Assembly: GCA_020200995.1 (NCBI GenBank) | Contig: JAIVHQ010000228.1 | Span: 1-16,568 of the forward strand | Source: Flavobacteriales bacterium | GTDB taxonomy: Bacteria; Bacteroidota; Bacteroidia; Flavobacteriales_D; Cryomorphaceae | DNA: 16,568 nucleotides | Reading direction: 5' to 3' | Shown here: piece after piece, positions 6,479 to 13,898 of the stretch | Layout of the letters: each line of letters begins with the position of its first letter | How positions within the stretch are numbered: the stretch's first letter is position 1 | Program-made: the position numbers and the translations under genes | The notes under the pieces: generated by a model | What the model was told of the DNA's origin: nothing | The model's database searches: none | What the model saw: the letters and a program-made list of their open reading frames with translations, nothing else

Positions 6479-8215
6479 ATGATCTTCGAAATTCGACCGG
6501 TTTCCGCCGAAAAGCACCTTTTGGAAATCACATTCCGATTTACAGCGACCTCCTCGCTAACCGAACTGCAAATACCCTACTGGCGCCCCGGCCGCTATGA
6601 GGGAGGCAACTTTCCGCGAAATTATATCGGCATCAAGGCCTATTTTGAAGGCGTGGCCCTGCCCTGCCGGAAAATCACGGGGCACCGCATCGCAGTAGAG
6701 ACACCTCAGGGCAAGGAGATAACAGTACAATACGAGTATTACGCCGCTGACCTTACAGCGGGCAACACGTATTACGACGGGGATGTATTGCTTGTGAACC
6801 CGGTGAATTGTTTGCTTTACCCCACAGGACTCGAAAAAGAACCATTTACCCTCTCGCTTGCACTGCCTGAAGCGTGGGATTGTGCCACCACCCTGAAGGC
6901 GGAAGATGATCAAGGCGACATCTCCGTTTTGCAGTACCGGGCAGGCGACTTACAGGAGCTACTCGACACTCCATTGCTGGCCGCAGCCGATCTCAAAAAC
7001 TATTCTTACATTGTTGAGGGAGTAAAATTTCACATTGATGTATCGGGTTACTTTCCCGAAAATCCGGAGGGGATTATCGGCGACTTCCGCGCGTTTACAG
7101 AAACACAGCTCAGGGCTTTCGGCAGCTTCCCGGTAGATGAGTACCGCTTCCTGCTGCTGTTTTTACCCGCAAGGGCCCGCCACGGTGTAGAGCACGAAAA
7201 AAGCACCGTGATCGTGATGGGTCCCGCCGCCGAGCTGGAGACCAAAGAAATGTATAATTCCTTGCTCGGAATAGCCTCTCACGAACTCTACCACACCTGG
7301 AACGTGAAGTACCTCAGGCCTGCCGATTGGACGCCGTACGACTTTACCGGCCCTTCATTCTCACGGTTGGGATACGTGGCCGAGGGAGTAACCACCTACA
7401 TGGGCGATCTCATGCTGTGGCAAGCCGGGGTCTTCGACGACGACGAATTTCTCACGGAGCTTTCAGGCCACCTGGACCGCTTCATGCAGAATACAGGGCG
7501 GCACAACCTCTCACTCGCCGACTCATCAATAGACACTTGGGTGGATGGCTATGGACGCACGGCACCAGGCAGGCGACAAAGCATATACACCGAAGGTGCA
7601 TTGCTCGCATTCGTTTGTGACGCCATGATTACTGATGGTACAGATGGTGATGCGGGCCTTTGGAAAGCGATGAGAAAACTTTACGAAACCGTCAATCCGT
7701 CTCAAGGCTTTACCGAAGACGAATACTGGGCAGCGTTGGCAAAAGAAGCCAATAAACCCTGGACCGCATTGCGGGAAGCGGTAGTGGATGGTACAGGTGC
7801 ACTTGAAAATTTCATAGAAGGCGCCCTTCCGCTTTTGGGGCTCAAGTCAGAAGAAAGTGGAGACAACAAAAAAGAAACATGGTGGGGAGAAAAACACATC
7901 GAAACCCCCGGGAATGGTCTCCTTGTTATTTATGTAGCCGCTAATTCTCCTGCTGAAACTTGCGGACTTTGGCCGGGCAATTTAATTGAAGCGGTAAACG
8001 GCACGCCTGCAGCTGATTTTTTTAGGAACGCGACAGAATCGGTATTGAGAAACTCATCAGTGGAGCTGACCGTGAAAAAGGGCTACAAGACGAGAACCCT
8101 CACCCTGGTTCCCGACGGCAATGCCCACCTGAAGAAATACAGCATTACGCAAAACCCTGCGGGCAATACAGAACGCTTTCACACCTGGAAAACAACCCTC
8201 CAGGCATCAACGTGA
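6479..8215 (+). CDS. M61 family metallopeptidase with C-terminal PDZ-like domain
   Basis: M61 enzymes (glycyl aminopeptidase type) are zinc peptidases. The 578-residue product has an N-terminal beta-rich region (about 1-170), a catalytic domain with HELYH at residues 268-272 and the third zinc ligand most likely Glu302 in VAEGVTTYMGD, and an all-helical stretch to about 440. The HGVEH motif before the active site (235-239) is also typical of M61. The last 110 residues, including GNGLLVIYVAANSPAETCGLWPGNLIEAVNG (split: GNGLL at about 478, then LWPGNLIEAVNG), look like a PDZ fold. I see no signal peptide, so it is probably cytoplasmic, whereas many family members are exported. The substrate cannot be read from the sequence. 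It starts at the first ATG after an exact -7 box, and no gene is coupled to it. Confidence 0.88.
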   Translation: MIFEIRPVSAEKHLLEITFRFTATSSLTELQIPYWRPGRYEGGNFPRNYIGIKAYFEGVALPCRKITGHRIAVETPQGKEITVQYEYYAADLTAGNTYYDGDVLLVNPVNCLLYPTGLEKEPFTLSLALPEAWDCATTLKAEDDQGDISVLQYRAGDLQELLDTPLLAAADLKNYSYIVEGVKFHIDVSGYFPENPEGIIGDFRAFTETQLRAFGSFPVDEYRFLLLFLPARARHGVEHEKSTVIVMGPAAELETKEMYNSLLGIASHELYHTWNVKYLRPADWTPYDFTGPSFSRLGYVAEGVTTYMGDLMLWQAGVFDDDEFLTELSGHLDRFMQNTGRHNLSLADSSIDTWVDGYGRTAPGRRQSIYTEGALLAFVCDAMITDGTDGDAGLWKAMRKLYETVNPSQGFTEDEYWAALAKEANKPWTALREAVVDGTGALENFIEGALPLLGLKSEESGDNKKETWWGEKHIETPGNGLLVIYVAANSPAETCGLWPGNLIEAVNGTPAADFFRNATESVLRNSSVELTVKKGYKTRTLTLVPDGNAHLKKYSITQNPAGNTERFHTWKTTLQAST

Positions 8216-8313
8216 CTGCTTTATGACCGCTTTTTTTCGACCGAATCGGAGAATTCTGAAAAACACTGTGCATCTTTGAGCACTCCAAACCTAACCTTTA
8301 AAGCTTTTTTGCC

Positions 8314-8859
8314 ATGACCAGTGAATTAGACAACACCAGAGATAATTTGGACATTGTAGATGAAGTTAACGACCGCGATCAAAAGCGCCCCACTTTTCTA
8401 ACAGTTCTTTGTATCCTGACCTTTGCCGTATCCGCATATTACCTTTTTGACGGCACCGCGACCATTTTTGTGTCTAAATCATTCGATTCTACAAAGTGGC
8501 ACGCGATGATGGAAGGGGTGGATGAAGCCCTGCAGGATGCAGATCCAAACACCGCTAAGTTATTGGAATCCTTTATGGGTTCACTTTCCAAAACCATCGA
8601 AAAGTCCATCGAAAATGCCAACCTACTCGGATTTATCACCATCGCAATTGCCTTGCTTTCAGCTTATGGTGCTTACTTGATGTACAAGCTGAACAGAAAG
8701 GGGTTCACCGTTTACGTCGGGGCGAAGATCCTCGGCATCGTCATACCCCTCATCATTTTGGGATTCAATATGGTAACTGGTTTTGCCTACGGATTCGCCG
8801 CTTTTATTGGGATTATTTTTGTTATTCTTTACGGCGTCAACCGAAAGCACATGTCTTAG
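8314..8859 (+). CDS. membrane protein of unknown function, four predicted helices
   Basis: I do not recognise the family. The 181-residue product has a charged, Asp-rich N-terminus of about 25 residues, then hydrophobic helices near residues 28-45, 103-124, 132-151 and 155-174. Between helices 1 and 2 is a 55-residue polar stretch (about 50-100) rich in Asp, Glu, Ser and Lys that probably forms amphipathic helices. No catalytic or metal-binding motif is visible. Codon use and the balanced hydrophobic pattern support a real gene, as does the ATG after a T-rich leader. A weak promoter candidate, CATCTTTG at 8271-8278, differs from the TAnnTTTG consensus in one base. The stop codon (8857-8859) abuts the MITE-like element, so the last few codons could have been altered by its insertion. 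Confidence 0.75.
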   Translation: MTSELDNTRDNLDIVDEVNDRDQKRPTFLTVLCILTFAVSAYYLFDGTATIFVSKSFDSTKWHAMMEGVDEALQDADPNTAKLLESFMGSLSKTIEKSIENANLLGFITIAIALLSAYGAYLMYKLNRKGFTVYVGAKILGIVIPLIILGFNMVTGFAYGFAAFIGIIFVILYGVNRKHMS

Positions 8860-8860
8860 T

Positions 8861-8876
8861 GGCTGTCCATAAAGTC
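8861..8876 (+). repeat. left terminal inverted repeat of the MITE-like element
   Basis: GGCTGTCCATAAAGTC. It pairs with 9092-9107 with one mismatch (A versus G at position 9), and lies 1 bp after the stop codon of the upstream membrane-protein gene. Confidence 0.75.
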
Positions 8877-8895
8877 CGCTATCTGCCTTGCACTT

Positions 8896-8942
8896 GTTCT
8901 AAAAACAGTCATTGACCTAAGTCAACTCCTTGTTTTTAGAAC
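8896..8942. repeat. nested hairpin inside the MITE-like element
   Basis: GTTCTAAAAACA (8896-8907) and TGTTTTTAGAAC (8931-8942) form a perfect 12-bp stem. Its 23-nt loop contains a second perfect inverted repeat, TTGAC (8912-8916) and GTCAA (8921-8925), around CTAA. The arrangement is a hairpin within a hairpin. Confidence 0.75.
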
Positions 8943-8994
8943 CGCGTGCGCGTTGCTATCGAACTTCATGATCCAGCCACTTGAGTGTATTTAG

Positions 8995-9005
8995 AGCCTC
9001 TAATT
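8995..9005 (+). repeat. direct repeat AGCCTCTAATT, copy 1
   Basis: The 11-bp word AGCCTCTAATT occurs here inside the element and again at 9104-9114, where it spans the right end of the element and its flank. Confidence 0.5.
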
Positions 9006-9029
9006 ATAGGCCAGTTTTTAGGGTTCTAT

Positions 9030-9042
9030 AGCAAGTCTTGCT
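9030..9042. repeat. short palindrome inside the MITE-like element
   Basis: AGCAAG (9030-9035), a single T, then CTTGCT (9037-9042): a perfect 6-bp inverted repeat with a one-base centre. Confidence 0.5.
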
Positions 9043-9091
9043 CGAAAATCAAGCCGAAGCCATATAAGCGGACTCCAAAGACCAGACACTC

Positions 9092-9107
9092 GACTTTACG
9101 GACAGCC
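9092..9107 (-). repeat. right terminal inverted repeat of the MITE-like element
   Basis: Plus-strand GACTTTACGGACAGCC is the reverse complement of GGCTGTCCGTAAAGTC and pairs with the left repeat at 8861-8876 in 15 of 16 positions. Confidence 0.75.
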
Positions 9108-9114
9108 TCTAATT
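9104..9114 (+). repeat. direct repeat AGCCTCTAATT, copy 2
   Basis: Second copy of the 11-bp word at 8995-9005. Its first four bases are the tip of the right terminal repeat and the other seven are flank. Confidence 0.5.
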
Positions 9115-9129
9115 TGTCCCAGGGCCTTT

Positions 9130-9504
9130 TTACAGAGCGGCAATGACCGAAATCTCCACCAAAGCGCCGGCGGGCAGTGCGCTCACCTGTAAGGTTTCGC
9201 GGGCGGGGAAAGGCGCTTTGAAATAGGTGCCATAGATGACATTGACTTCAGAAAAGCGTGCCATATCGAGCAGAAAAATTGAGCATTTGATTACATCGCC
9301 GTAATCCAATCCGGCGGCTTCGAGCACTGCACCGATATTTTTCATTACCTGCTCTGTTTGGCTTTGTAGGTCGTCGCCGACAAACTTACCGGTGGCGGGA
9401 TCGAATCCGATCTGGCCGCTGATATAGAGGGTATCGCCGTGCTTTACAGCCTGGCTGTAGGGGCCGATGGCCTGGGGTGCATTTTGGGTGTGAATGGTGT
9501 CCAT
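9130..9504 (-). CDS. ridA: RidA family reactive enamine/imine deaminase
   Basis: RidA proteins are small cytoplasmic trimers that hydrolyse 2-aminoacrylate and related imines released by PLP enzymes, protecting the cell. From the ATG at 9504 the product is 124 residues, the normal size, and begins MDTIHTQNAPQAIGPYSQAV, which is the canonical RidA start. The active-site arginine is Arg102 in PFPARETLQV and the conserved glutamate is Glu117 in LPAGALVEISVIA. Tyr16 and the SGQIG segment are also as expected. An ATG at 9537 in the same frame would add 11 residues (MAFTSENLRKH) unlike the family, so I prefer 9504. The gene is divergent from the beta-CASP gene and has no metabolic partner beside it. 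A promoter candidate on the minus strand, GACCTTTG at 9542-9535, is one base off the -7 consensus. Confidence 0.93.
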   Translation of the reverse strand: MDTIHTQNAPQAIGPYSQAVKHGDTLYISGQIGFDPATGKFVGDDLQSQTEQVMKNIGAVLEAAGLDYGDVIKCSIFLLDMARFSEVNVIYGTYFKAPFPARETLQVSALPAGALVEISVIAAL

Positions 9505-9613
9505 GTGTTTTCGAAGGTTTTCAGAAGTGAATGCCAAAGGTCGGAATTCTATTCTAAGCCTTAATTTATACCTTTACTTCCAACCCTGCCACGGCGGAAA
9601 AAACCACGCGAAA

Positions 9614-11005
9614 TTGAAAATACACTTTGAGGGCGCCGCCCGCACTGTCACCGGATCCAAATTTTTGCTGAAAGGCGACGACACCCCTACCATCCTCCTC
9701 GATTGCGGCCTCTACCAGGGCCGCGATGACCGCCACAACCGCAATCGAAAGCTCGGATTCGATCCCGCCGAAGTGGATATGGTCATACTTTCCCACGCCC
9801 ACATTGACCATTCAGGGCTTTTGCCGAGGCTGGTACGCGAAGGTTTTAAAGGAAGCATCTACACCACAGAACCCACACGCGCCCTTTGCGAAATCATGCT
9901 CGCCGACTCGGCTTTTATCCAGCAGAGTGATTTCAACTTTCGGCAAAAACACCACGTGGATGAGGACGACGGCGAGCCGCTGTATGATTTTGACGACGTG
10001 GCCGCCACCATGAAACTCTTCAAAACCCTGCCCTACAACTCATGGGAGCAGGTGCACGAAAAGGTGACCATCATGTTTACCTACATCGGCCACATTCTGG
10101 GCAGCGCATGTGTAAACCTACGTGTGAAAGAAGGCCGAAAAACCCACGCCATCGCATACACTTCCGACATTGGACGGCGGAATCAGCAAATCATCAAAGG
10201 TTGGGAGCCTTTTCCGCAGGCCGAGGTCATCATTACTGAGAGCACTTACGGCGACCGCCTTCACGAAACCGCCGGCGATACCACCGAGCACCTGCTGCGC
10301 ACGGTGCGCGAAACCTGCGTGGAAAACAAAGGCAAGCTCATCATCCCGTCCTTCAGCATCGGTCGTACCCAGGAGATCGTCTATAGCCTCGACAGGCTCG
10401 CAACCGAGGGCAAGCTCCCGCCCATCAAAGTGTTTGTAGACAGCCCGTTGAGCACCAATGCCACCGATATCATCAAGTCCTTCCCGGAGCATTTCAACAA
10501 GGAGATTATCAAATACATGGAGCGCGATGCGAATCCTTTCGGTTTTGCGAATTTGCACTACGTACGAGATGCCAAATACTCCAAGCAAATCAACAAACTC
10601 GATGAGCCCTGCATCATCATTTCCGCTTCGGGTATGGTGGAGGCGGGCCGGATTCTACACCACATTAACAATAACATCGAAAATCCGCGAAACACCATCC
10701 TTTTTGTGGGCTATTGCGAACCGAGTTCACTCGGTGGCCGCATACGTGGAGGGGCAAAAAAGATCAAGCTCTTCGGCAAGGAGCTCGATGTAAAAGCGCG
10801 CATCGACTCCATAGATGCTTACAGCGCCCACGGCGACCGCGACGAGATGACCGAATACCTGAAGTGCCAGCAACCCCACCTCATCAAACACCTTTTTCTA
10901 GTACACGGCATCCAAAAAGTGCAGGAAAACTACAAGGCGCACTTAGAGCAATCGGGGTTTCATCACATTCAGATTCCCGATCGCGGCGAGGTATTCGAAA
11001 TTTGA
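9614..11005 (+). CDS. beta-CASP metallo-beta-lactamase family protein, probable RNA nuclease
   Basis: This protein belongs to the CPSF73/YsnF-like branch of metallo-beta-lactamases that process RNA. From TTG 9614 it has 463 residues and starts MKIHFEGAARTVTGSKFLL, the usual family start. The zinc site motif HAHIDH lies at 61-66, with His160 (GHILGSA) and Asp185 (TSDIGR) as further ligands. ESTYGDR is at 209-215. The beta-CASP part contains PSFSIGRTQE, VDSPLS, IISASGMVEAGR and VGYCEPSSLGG, and the RNA-specificity domain ends with AYSAHGDRDE and LVHG. All catalytic motifs are intact. A longer ATG-less frame up to GTG 9494 would run into the divergent ridA and add a non-family stretch, so the TTG is preferred. 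TACCTTTA at 9569-9576 is a weak promoter candidate. Substrate is unknown. Confidence 0.9.
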   Translation: MKIHFEGAARTVTGSKFLLKGDDTPTILLDCGLYQGRDDRHNRNRKLGFDPAEVDMVILSHAHIDHSGLLPRLVREGFKGSIYTTEPTRALCEIMLADSAFIQQSDFNFRQKHHVDEDDGEPLYDFDDVAATMKLFKTLPYNSWEQVHEKVTIMFTYIGHILGSACVNLRVKEGRKTHAIAYTSDIGRRNQQIIKGWEPFPQAEVIITESTYGDRLHETAGDTTEHLLRTVRETCVENKGKLIIPSFSIGRTQEIVYSLDRLATEGKLPPIKVFVDSPLSTNATDIIKSFPEHFNKEIIKYMERDANPFGFANLHYVRDAKYSKQINKLDEPCIIISASGMVEAGRILHHINNNIENPRNTILFVGYCEPSSLGGRIRGGAKKIKLFGKELDVKARIDSIDAYSAHGDRDEMTEYLKCQQPHLIKHLFLVHGIQKVQENYKAHLEQSGFHHIQIPDRGEVFEI

Positions 11006-11023
11006 AAATAGCTGTGTGGGGAA

Positions 11024-12556
11024 CTGACGTGGGACATTGCCATCATCGGCGGTGGTTCGTCGGGTTTCGGTGTGGCCATCGATGCCCTTTCGCGCGGGCT
11101 TTCGGTGGTGCTTTTGGAAAAATCAGATTTCGGCAAGGGCACTTCAAGCCGAAGCACCAAGCTTCTGCACGGCGGGGTGCGCTACCTTGCACAAGGCGAT
11201 ATCAGGTTGGTTTATGAGGCACTGAGCGAAAGGGGAAACCTGCTCAAGGCCGCTCCCCACCTCACTTCTGTAAAGCGGTTTGTGATTCCCGTGTACAGCC
11301 TCCTCGACCGATTAAAATACACTGCCGGTTTAAAAATCTACGACCTCATGTCGGGCAAACTCCGCATCGGCCGATCGCGATTTACCGATCGGGAGGATAC
11401 CATCAAGCGATTGCCCGGCATCAAGCAGGAAGGCCTGGATGGCGGAGTGATTTACCACGACGGCCAATTTGACGATACGCGTATGCTCATCGCCCTGGCG
11501 CGGACCTGTGCCGACATGGGCGGATGCCTGCTTAACTACTGCGGCGTGACCGACCTGCGAAAAGACGGGGATGGAAAAGTAGCGGGCCTTTCGGCAAAAG
11601 ACGAAATTAGCGGAGCGGAAATCGAGGTCAAGGCAAAGATGGTTGTAAATGCCACGGGCGTATTTGCCGACCAAATTCTTCAGATGGACAAGCCGGGAGC
11701 AGCAAAAAGTATCCGCCCCAGCCAGGGCATCCACCTGGTGTTCGATACCGATTTTTTGGGCGGTGAAGACGCCCTCATGATTCCCGAGACTTCCGATGGA
11801 CGCGTACTTTTTGCCGTGCCATGGCTTGGCAAGCTCGTGGTCGGCACCACCGACACCTTGCGCGAATCACCGGATACGGATCCCCGCGCTCTGGAAGAAG
11901 AAGTGGATTTCGTATTGAAAACCGCCGGAGAATACCTCGCCAAAAAACCGAAGCGCAGTGATGTACGCTCCGTATTTGCCGGCCTGCGCCCGCTCGCCGC
12001 TCCGAAAGAGGGCCGCACCATGACCAAAGAAATTTCGCGGAGCCACCGCGTCATCGTTTCCGACAGCCACCTCGTGAGCATTGTGGGCGGCAAGTGGACC
12101 ACCTTCCGGAAAATGGGCGAGGACACCGTAAAAGCTTTCGCCGAGGTAACCGGAACCCAACTGCCCGAAGTAAGCCGGCCGATAGATCGGCTTCACGGAT
12201 ACACCTTAGAAAAAGATGGCCACTTCGACGCCTACGGATCTGATGCCGCCGAAATAAAAGCCATGGCCGCCCAAAAGCCCGAATGGGCCGAAAAACTTCA
12301 TCCCAACCACCCCTACTTGGCCGCAGAAGTGGTGTGGGCGGTTCGCAACGAAATGGCCGTCAATGTGGAAGATGTCCTTTCGCGCCGAACCCGTCTCCTG
12401 ATTCTCGACGCCCGCGCGGCCCTCGAAGCCGCGCCCAAGGTGGCCGAACTCATGGCTGCAGAACTCGGAGAAAACGGAACTTGGGTCGAAGACAGATTGA
12501 AAGAATTTGCCAAAACCGCCACCGCACACACCATCACTCCCGATGAAAAAAACTGA
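11024..12556 (+). CDS. glpD: aerobic glycerol-3-phosphate dehydrogenase; start codon uncertain
   Basis: GlpD is a membrane-associated FAD enzyme that oxidises sn-glycerol 3-phosphate to dihydroxyacetone phosphate and feeds electrons to quinone. The dinucleotide motif WDIAIIGGGSSGFGVAIDA begins at 11030. It is followed by LLEKSDFGKGTSSRSTKLLHGGVRYLAQGD (split: KSDFGKGTSSRSTK, then LLHGGVRYLAQGD), the GlpD signature. Later landmarks are MVVNATGVFAD, GTTDT, VFAGLRPLA and VGGKWTTFRKM, with the usual C-terminal DAO_C-like helical domain. The family is complete from the FAD motif to the stop. There is no ATG, GTG or TTG between the in-frame stop at 11009-11011 and this motif; I use CTG 11024, with CTG 11012 and ACG 11027 as alternatives. 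GTG 11072 would delete the FAD motif. It overlaps glpK by 14 bp. Confidence 0.88.
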   Translation: MTWDIAIIGGGSSGFGVAIDALSRGLSVVLLEKSDFGKGTSSRSTKLLHGGVRYLAQGDIRLVYEALSERGNLLKAAPHLTSVKRFVIPVYSLLDRLKYTAGLKIYDLMSGKLRIGRSRFTDREDTIKRLPGIKQEGLDGGVIYHDGQFDDTRMLIALARTCADMGGCLLNYCGVTDLRKDGDGKVAGLSAKDEISGAEIEVKAKMVVNATGVFADQILQMDKPGAAKSIRPSQGIHLVFDTDFLGGEDALMIPETSDGRVLFAVPWLGKLVVGTTDTLRESPDTDPRALEEEVDFVLKTAGEYLAKKPKRSDVRSVFAGLRPLAAPKEGRTMTKEISRSHRVIVSDSHLVSIVGGKWTTFRKMGEDTVKAFAEVTGTQLPEVSRPIDRLHGYTLEKDGHFDAYGSDAAEIKAMAAQKPEWAEKLHPNHPYLAAEVVWAVRNEMAVNVEDVLSRRTRLLILDARAALEAAPKVAELMAAELGENGTWVEDRLKEFAKTATAHTITPDEKN

Positions 12557-13896
12557 AACCTACATCCTCGCCCTCGATCAGGGCACCACAAGCAGCCGGG
12601 CCGTGTTGATCGACCAAAACGGACGCACAGTAAGCACAGCTCAAAAAGATTTTAAGCAATACTTCCCTGAAGCGGGGCGCGTGGAGCACGACCCCGTCGA
12701 AATATGGTCGTCGCAGTCGGCGGTGGTGGCTGAGGCGCTGGCGGCAGTCGGCATCAAAGGGCGACAGATCGCCGCAGTCGGCATCACCAATCAGCGCGAA
12801 ACCACCATTGTGTGGGACCGAAGCACGGGCAAGCCGATTTACCCCGCCATCGTGTGGCAAGACCGCCGCACCGCGGGTGCAGTTGATGCCCTGAAGGCAG
12901 CGGGAAAAGGTGAAATGATCACAAAGAAAACAGGCCTCGTACCCGATGCTTACTTCAGCGCCACCAAGTTGAAGTGGATCCTCGATGAAGTGCCCGACGC
13001 GCAGCGCAGGGCCGAAGCCGGCGAGCTCGCTTTCGGCACTGTTGATTCGTGGCTGGTGTGGAACCTCACCGGAGGCGCGGTGCACGTCACCGACATTTCG
13101 AACGCGAGCCGCACCATGCTCTTTAATATTTACGAAAAGCAGTGGGATTCCGAGCTGCTTTCCCTTTTCGACATTCCACCGTCCGTGCTTCCCGAAGTGA
13201 AGTCGAGCAGCGAAATCTACGGCCACACCTCGGGAGATACCCTATTCGCAAAAATCCCCGTGGCGGGCATCGCGGGCGACCAGCAATCAGCGCTTTTCGG
13301 GCAGCTTTGCACCTCGCCCGGCATGGCGAAAACGACCTACGGTACGGGCTGCTTTATGATGATGAACACGGGGAACAAGCCGGTGCGGTCAGAAAACAAA
13401 TTGCTGACGACTGTGGCATGGGAGATCGGCGGGGAAGTGACTTATGCCCTCGAGGGCAGCGTATTCATTGGCGGAGCGGCCATACAGCTTTTTCGGAATC
13501 ACCCGAGGCACCACCATTGCCCACATGACCCGCGCTGCGCTGGAGGCCATCGCCTATCAGGTCTACGACCTTCTCACAGCGATGGAAAAAGACAGCGGTG
13601 CCGAAATTTCAGAAATGCGCGTGGACGGAGGCGCAGCGGCCAACAATTTTCTCATGCAGTTTCAGGCCGATTTACTTCGCCGCAAAATAACCCGGCCGGA
13701 AAACATAGAGTCGACTGCGCTGGGTGCGGCTTACCTCGCGGGACTCGCGGTGGGCTTTTGGGAAAGTCAGGAGGCATTGAATGCCCTGAAAAGAACAGAC
13801 CGCAGCTTTGAAGCAGAAATGCCGATCGAATCGGTGAAAAAATTCATTCACTTTTGGCACAAAGCCGTTGGCCGTGCCAAGCAATGGGTAGAATAA
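12543..13896 (+). pseudogene. glpK: glycerol kinase with an internal deletion and frame change
   Basis: Glycerol kinase (FGGY family) makes sn-glycerol 3-phosphate from glycerol and ATP. The first part, from ATG 12543, is good GlpK: ILALDQGTTSSRAVLID, GITNQRETTIVWDR, then GIAGDQQSALFGQ and YALEGSVFIGGAAIQ, ending at residue 315 (13487). The C-terminal part, FFGITRGTTIAHMTRAALEAIAYQ through VDGGAAANNFLMQFQADLLR and ALGAAYLAGLAVGFW to 13896, is equally good but lies in another frame (starting near 13489). About 50 residues that normally lie between them, including the GAPYWDPYARG-type loop, are absent. As read, translation leaves the family after 315 and stops at 13811. A real pseudogene or an assembly error are both possible. 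It overlaps glpD by 14 bp and lies 2 bp before glpF. Confidence 0.85.
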
Positions 13897-13898
13897 TT

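Larger units (their letters stand above)
8861..9107. mobile_element. MITE-like non-coding element with terminal inverted repeats
   Basis: The 270 bp between two convergent genes has no credible coding frame but is bounded by inverted repeats: GGCTGTCCATAAAGTC at 8861-8876 and, reverse-complemented, GGCTGTCCGTAAAGTC at 9092-9107 (15 of 16 match). Subterminal AGTCCGCT (8873-8880) also recurs inverted at 9067-9074, so the ends can pair over a longer distance with one bulge. The inverted match continues outward as TTAG before both ends (8856-8859 and 9109-9112, inverted) with one mismatch between. Inside are a nested hairpin (8896-8942) and a short palindrome (9030-9042). Size, lack of coding and terminal repeats fit a non-autonomous MITE moved by a transposase elsewhere. 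I see no clean target-site duplication. A structured intergenic RNA is the alternative. Confidence 0.6.

Noticed and set aside
8231..8265. T-run, CCGAATCGG and AGAATTCT palindromes after the M61 gene, as a terminator
   Set aside because: The T-run comes before the small palindromes and not after them, so the order is wrong for a plus-strand terminator.
11072..12556. GTG at 11072 as the start of glpD
   Set aside because: It would remove the GGGSSG FAD-binding motif encoded just upstream in the same frame.
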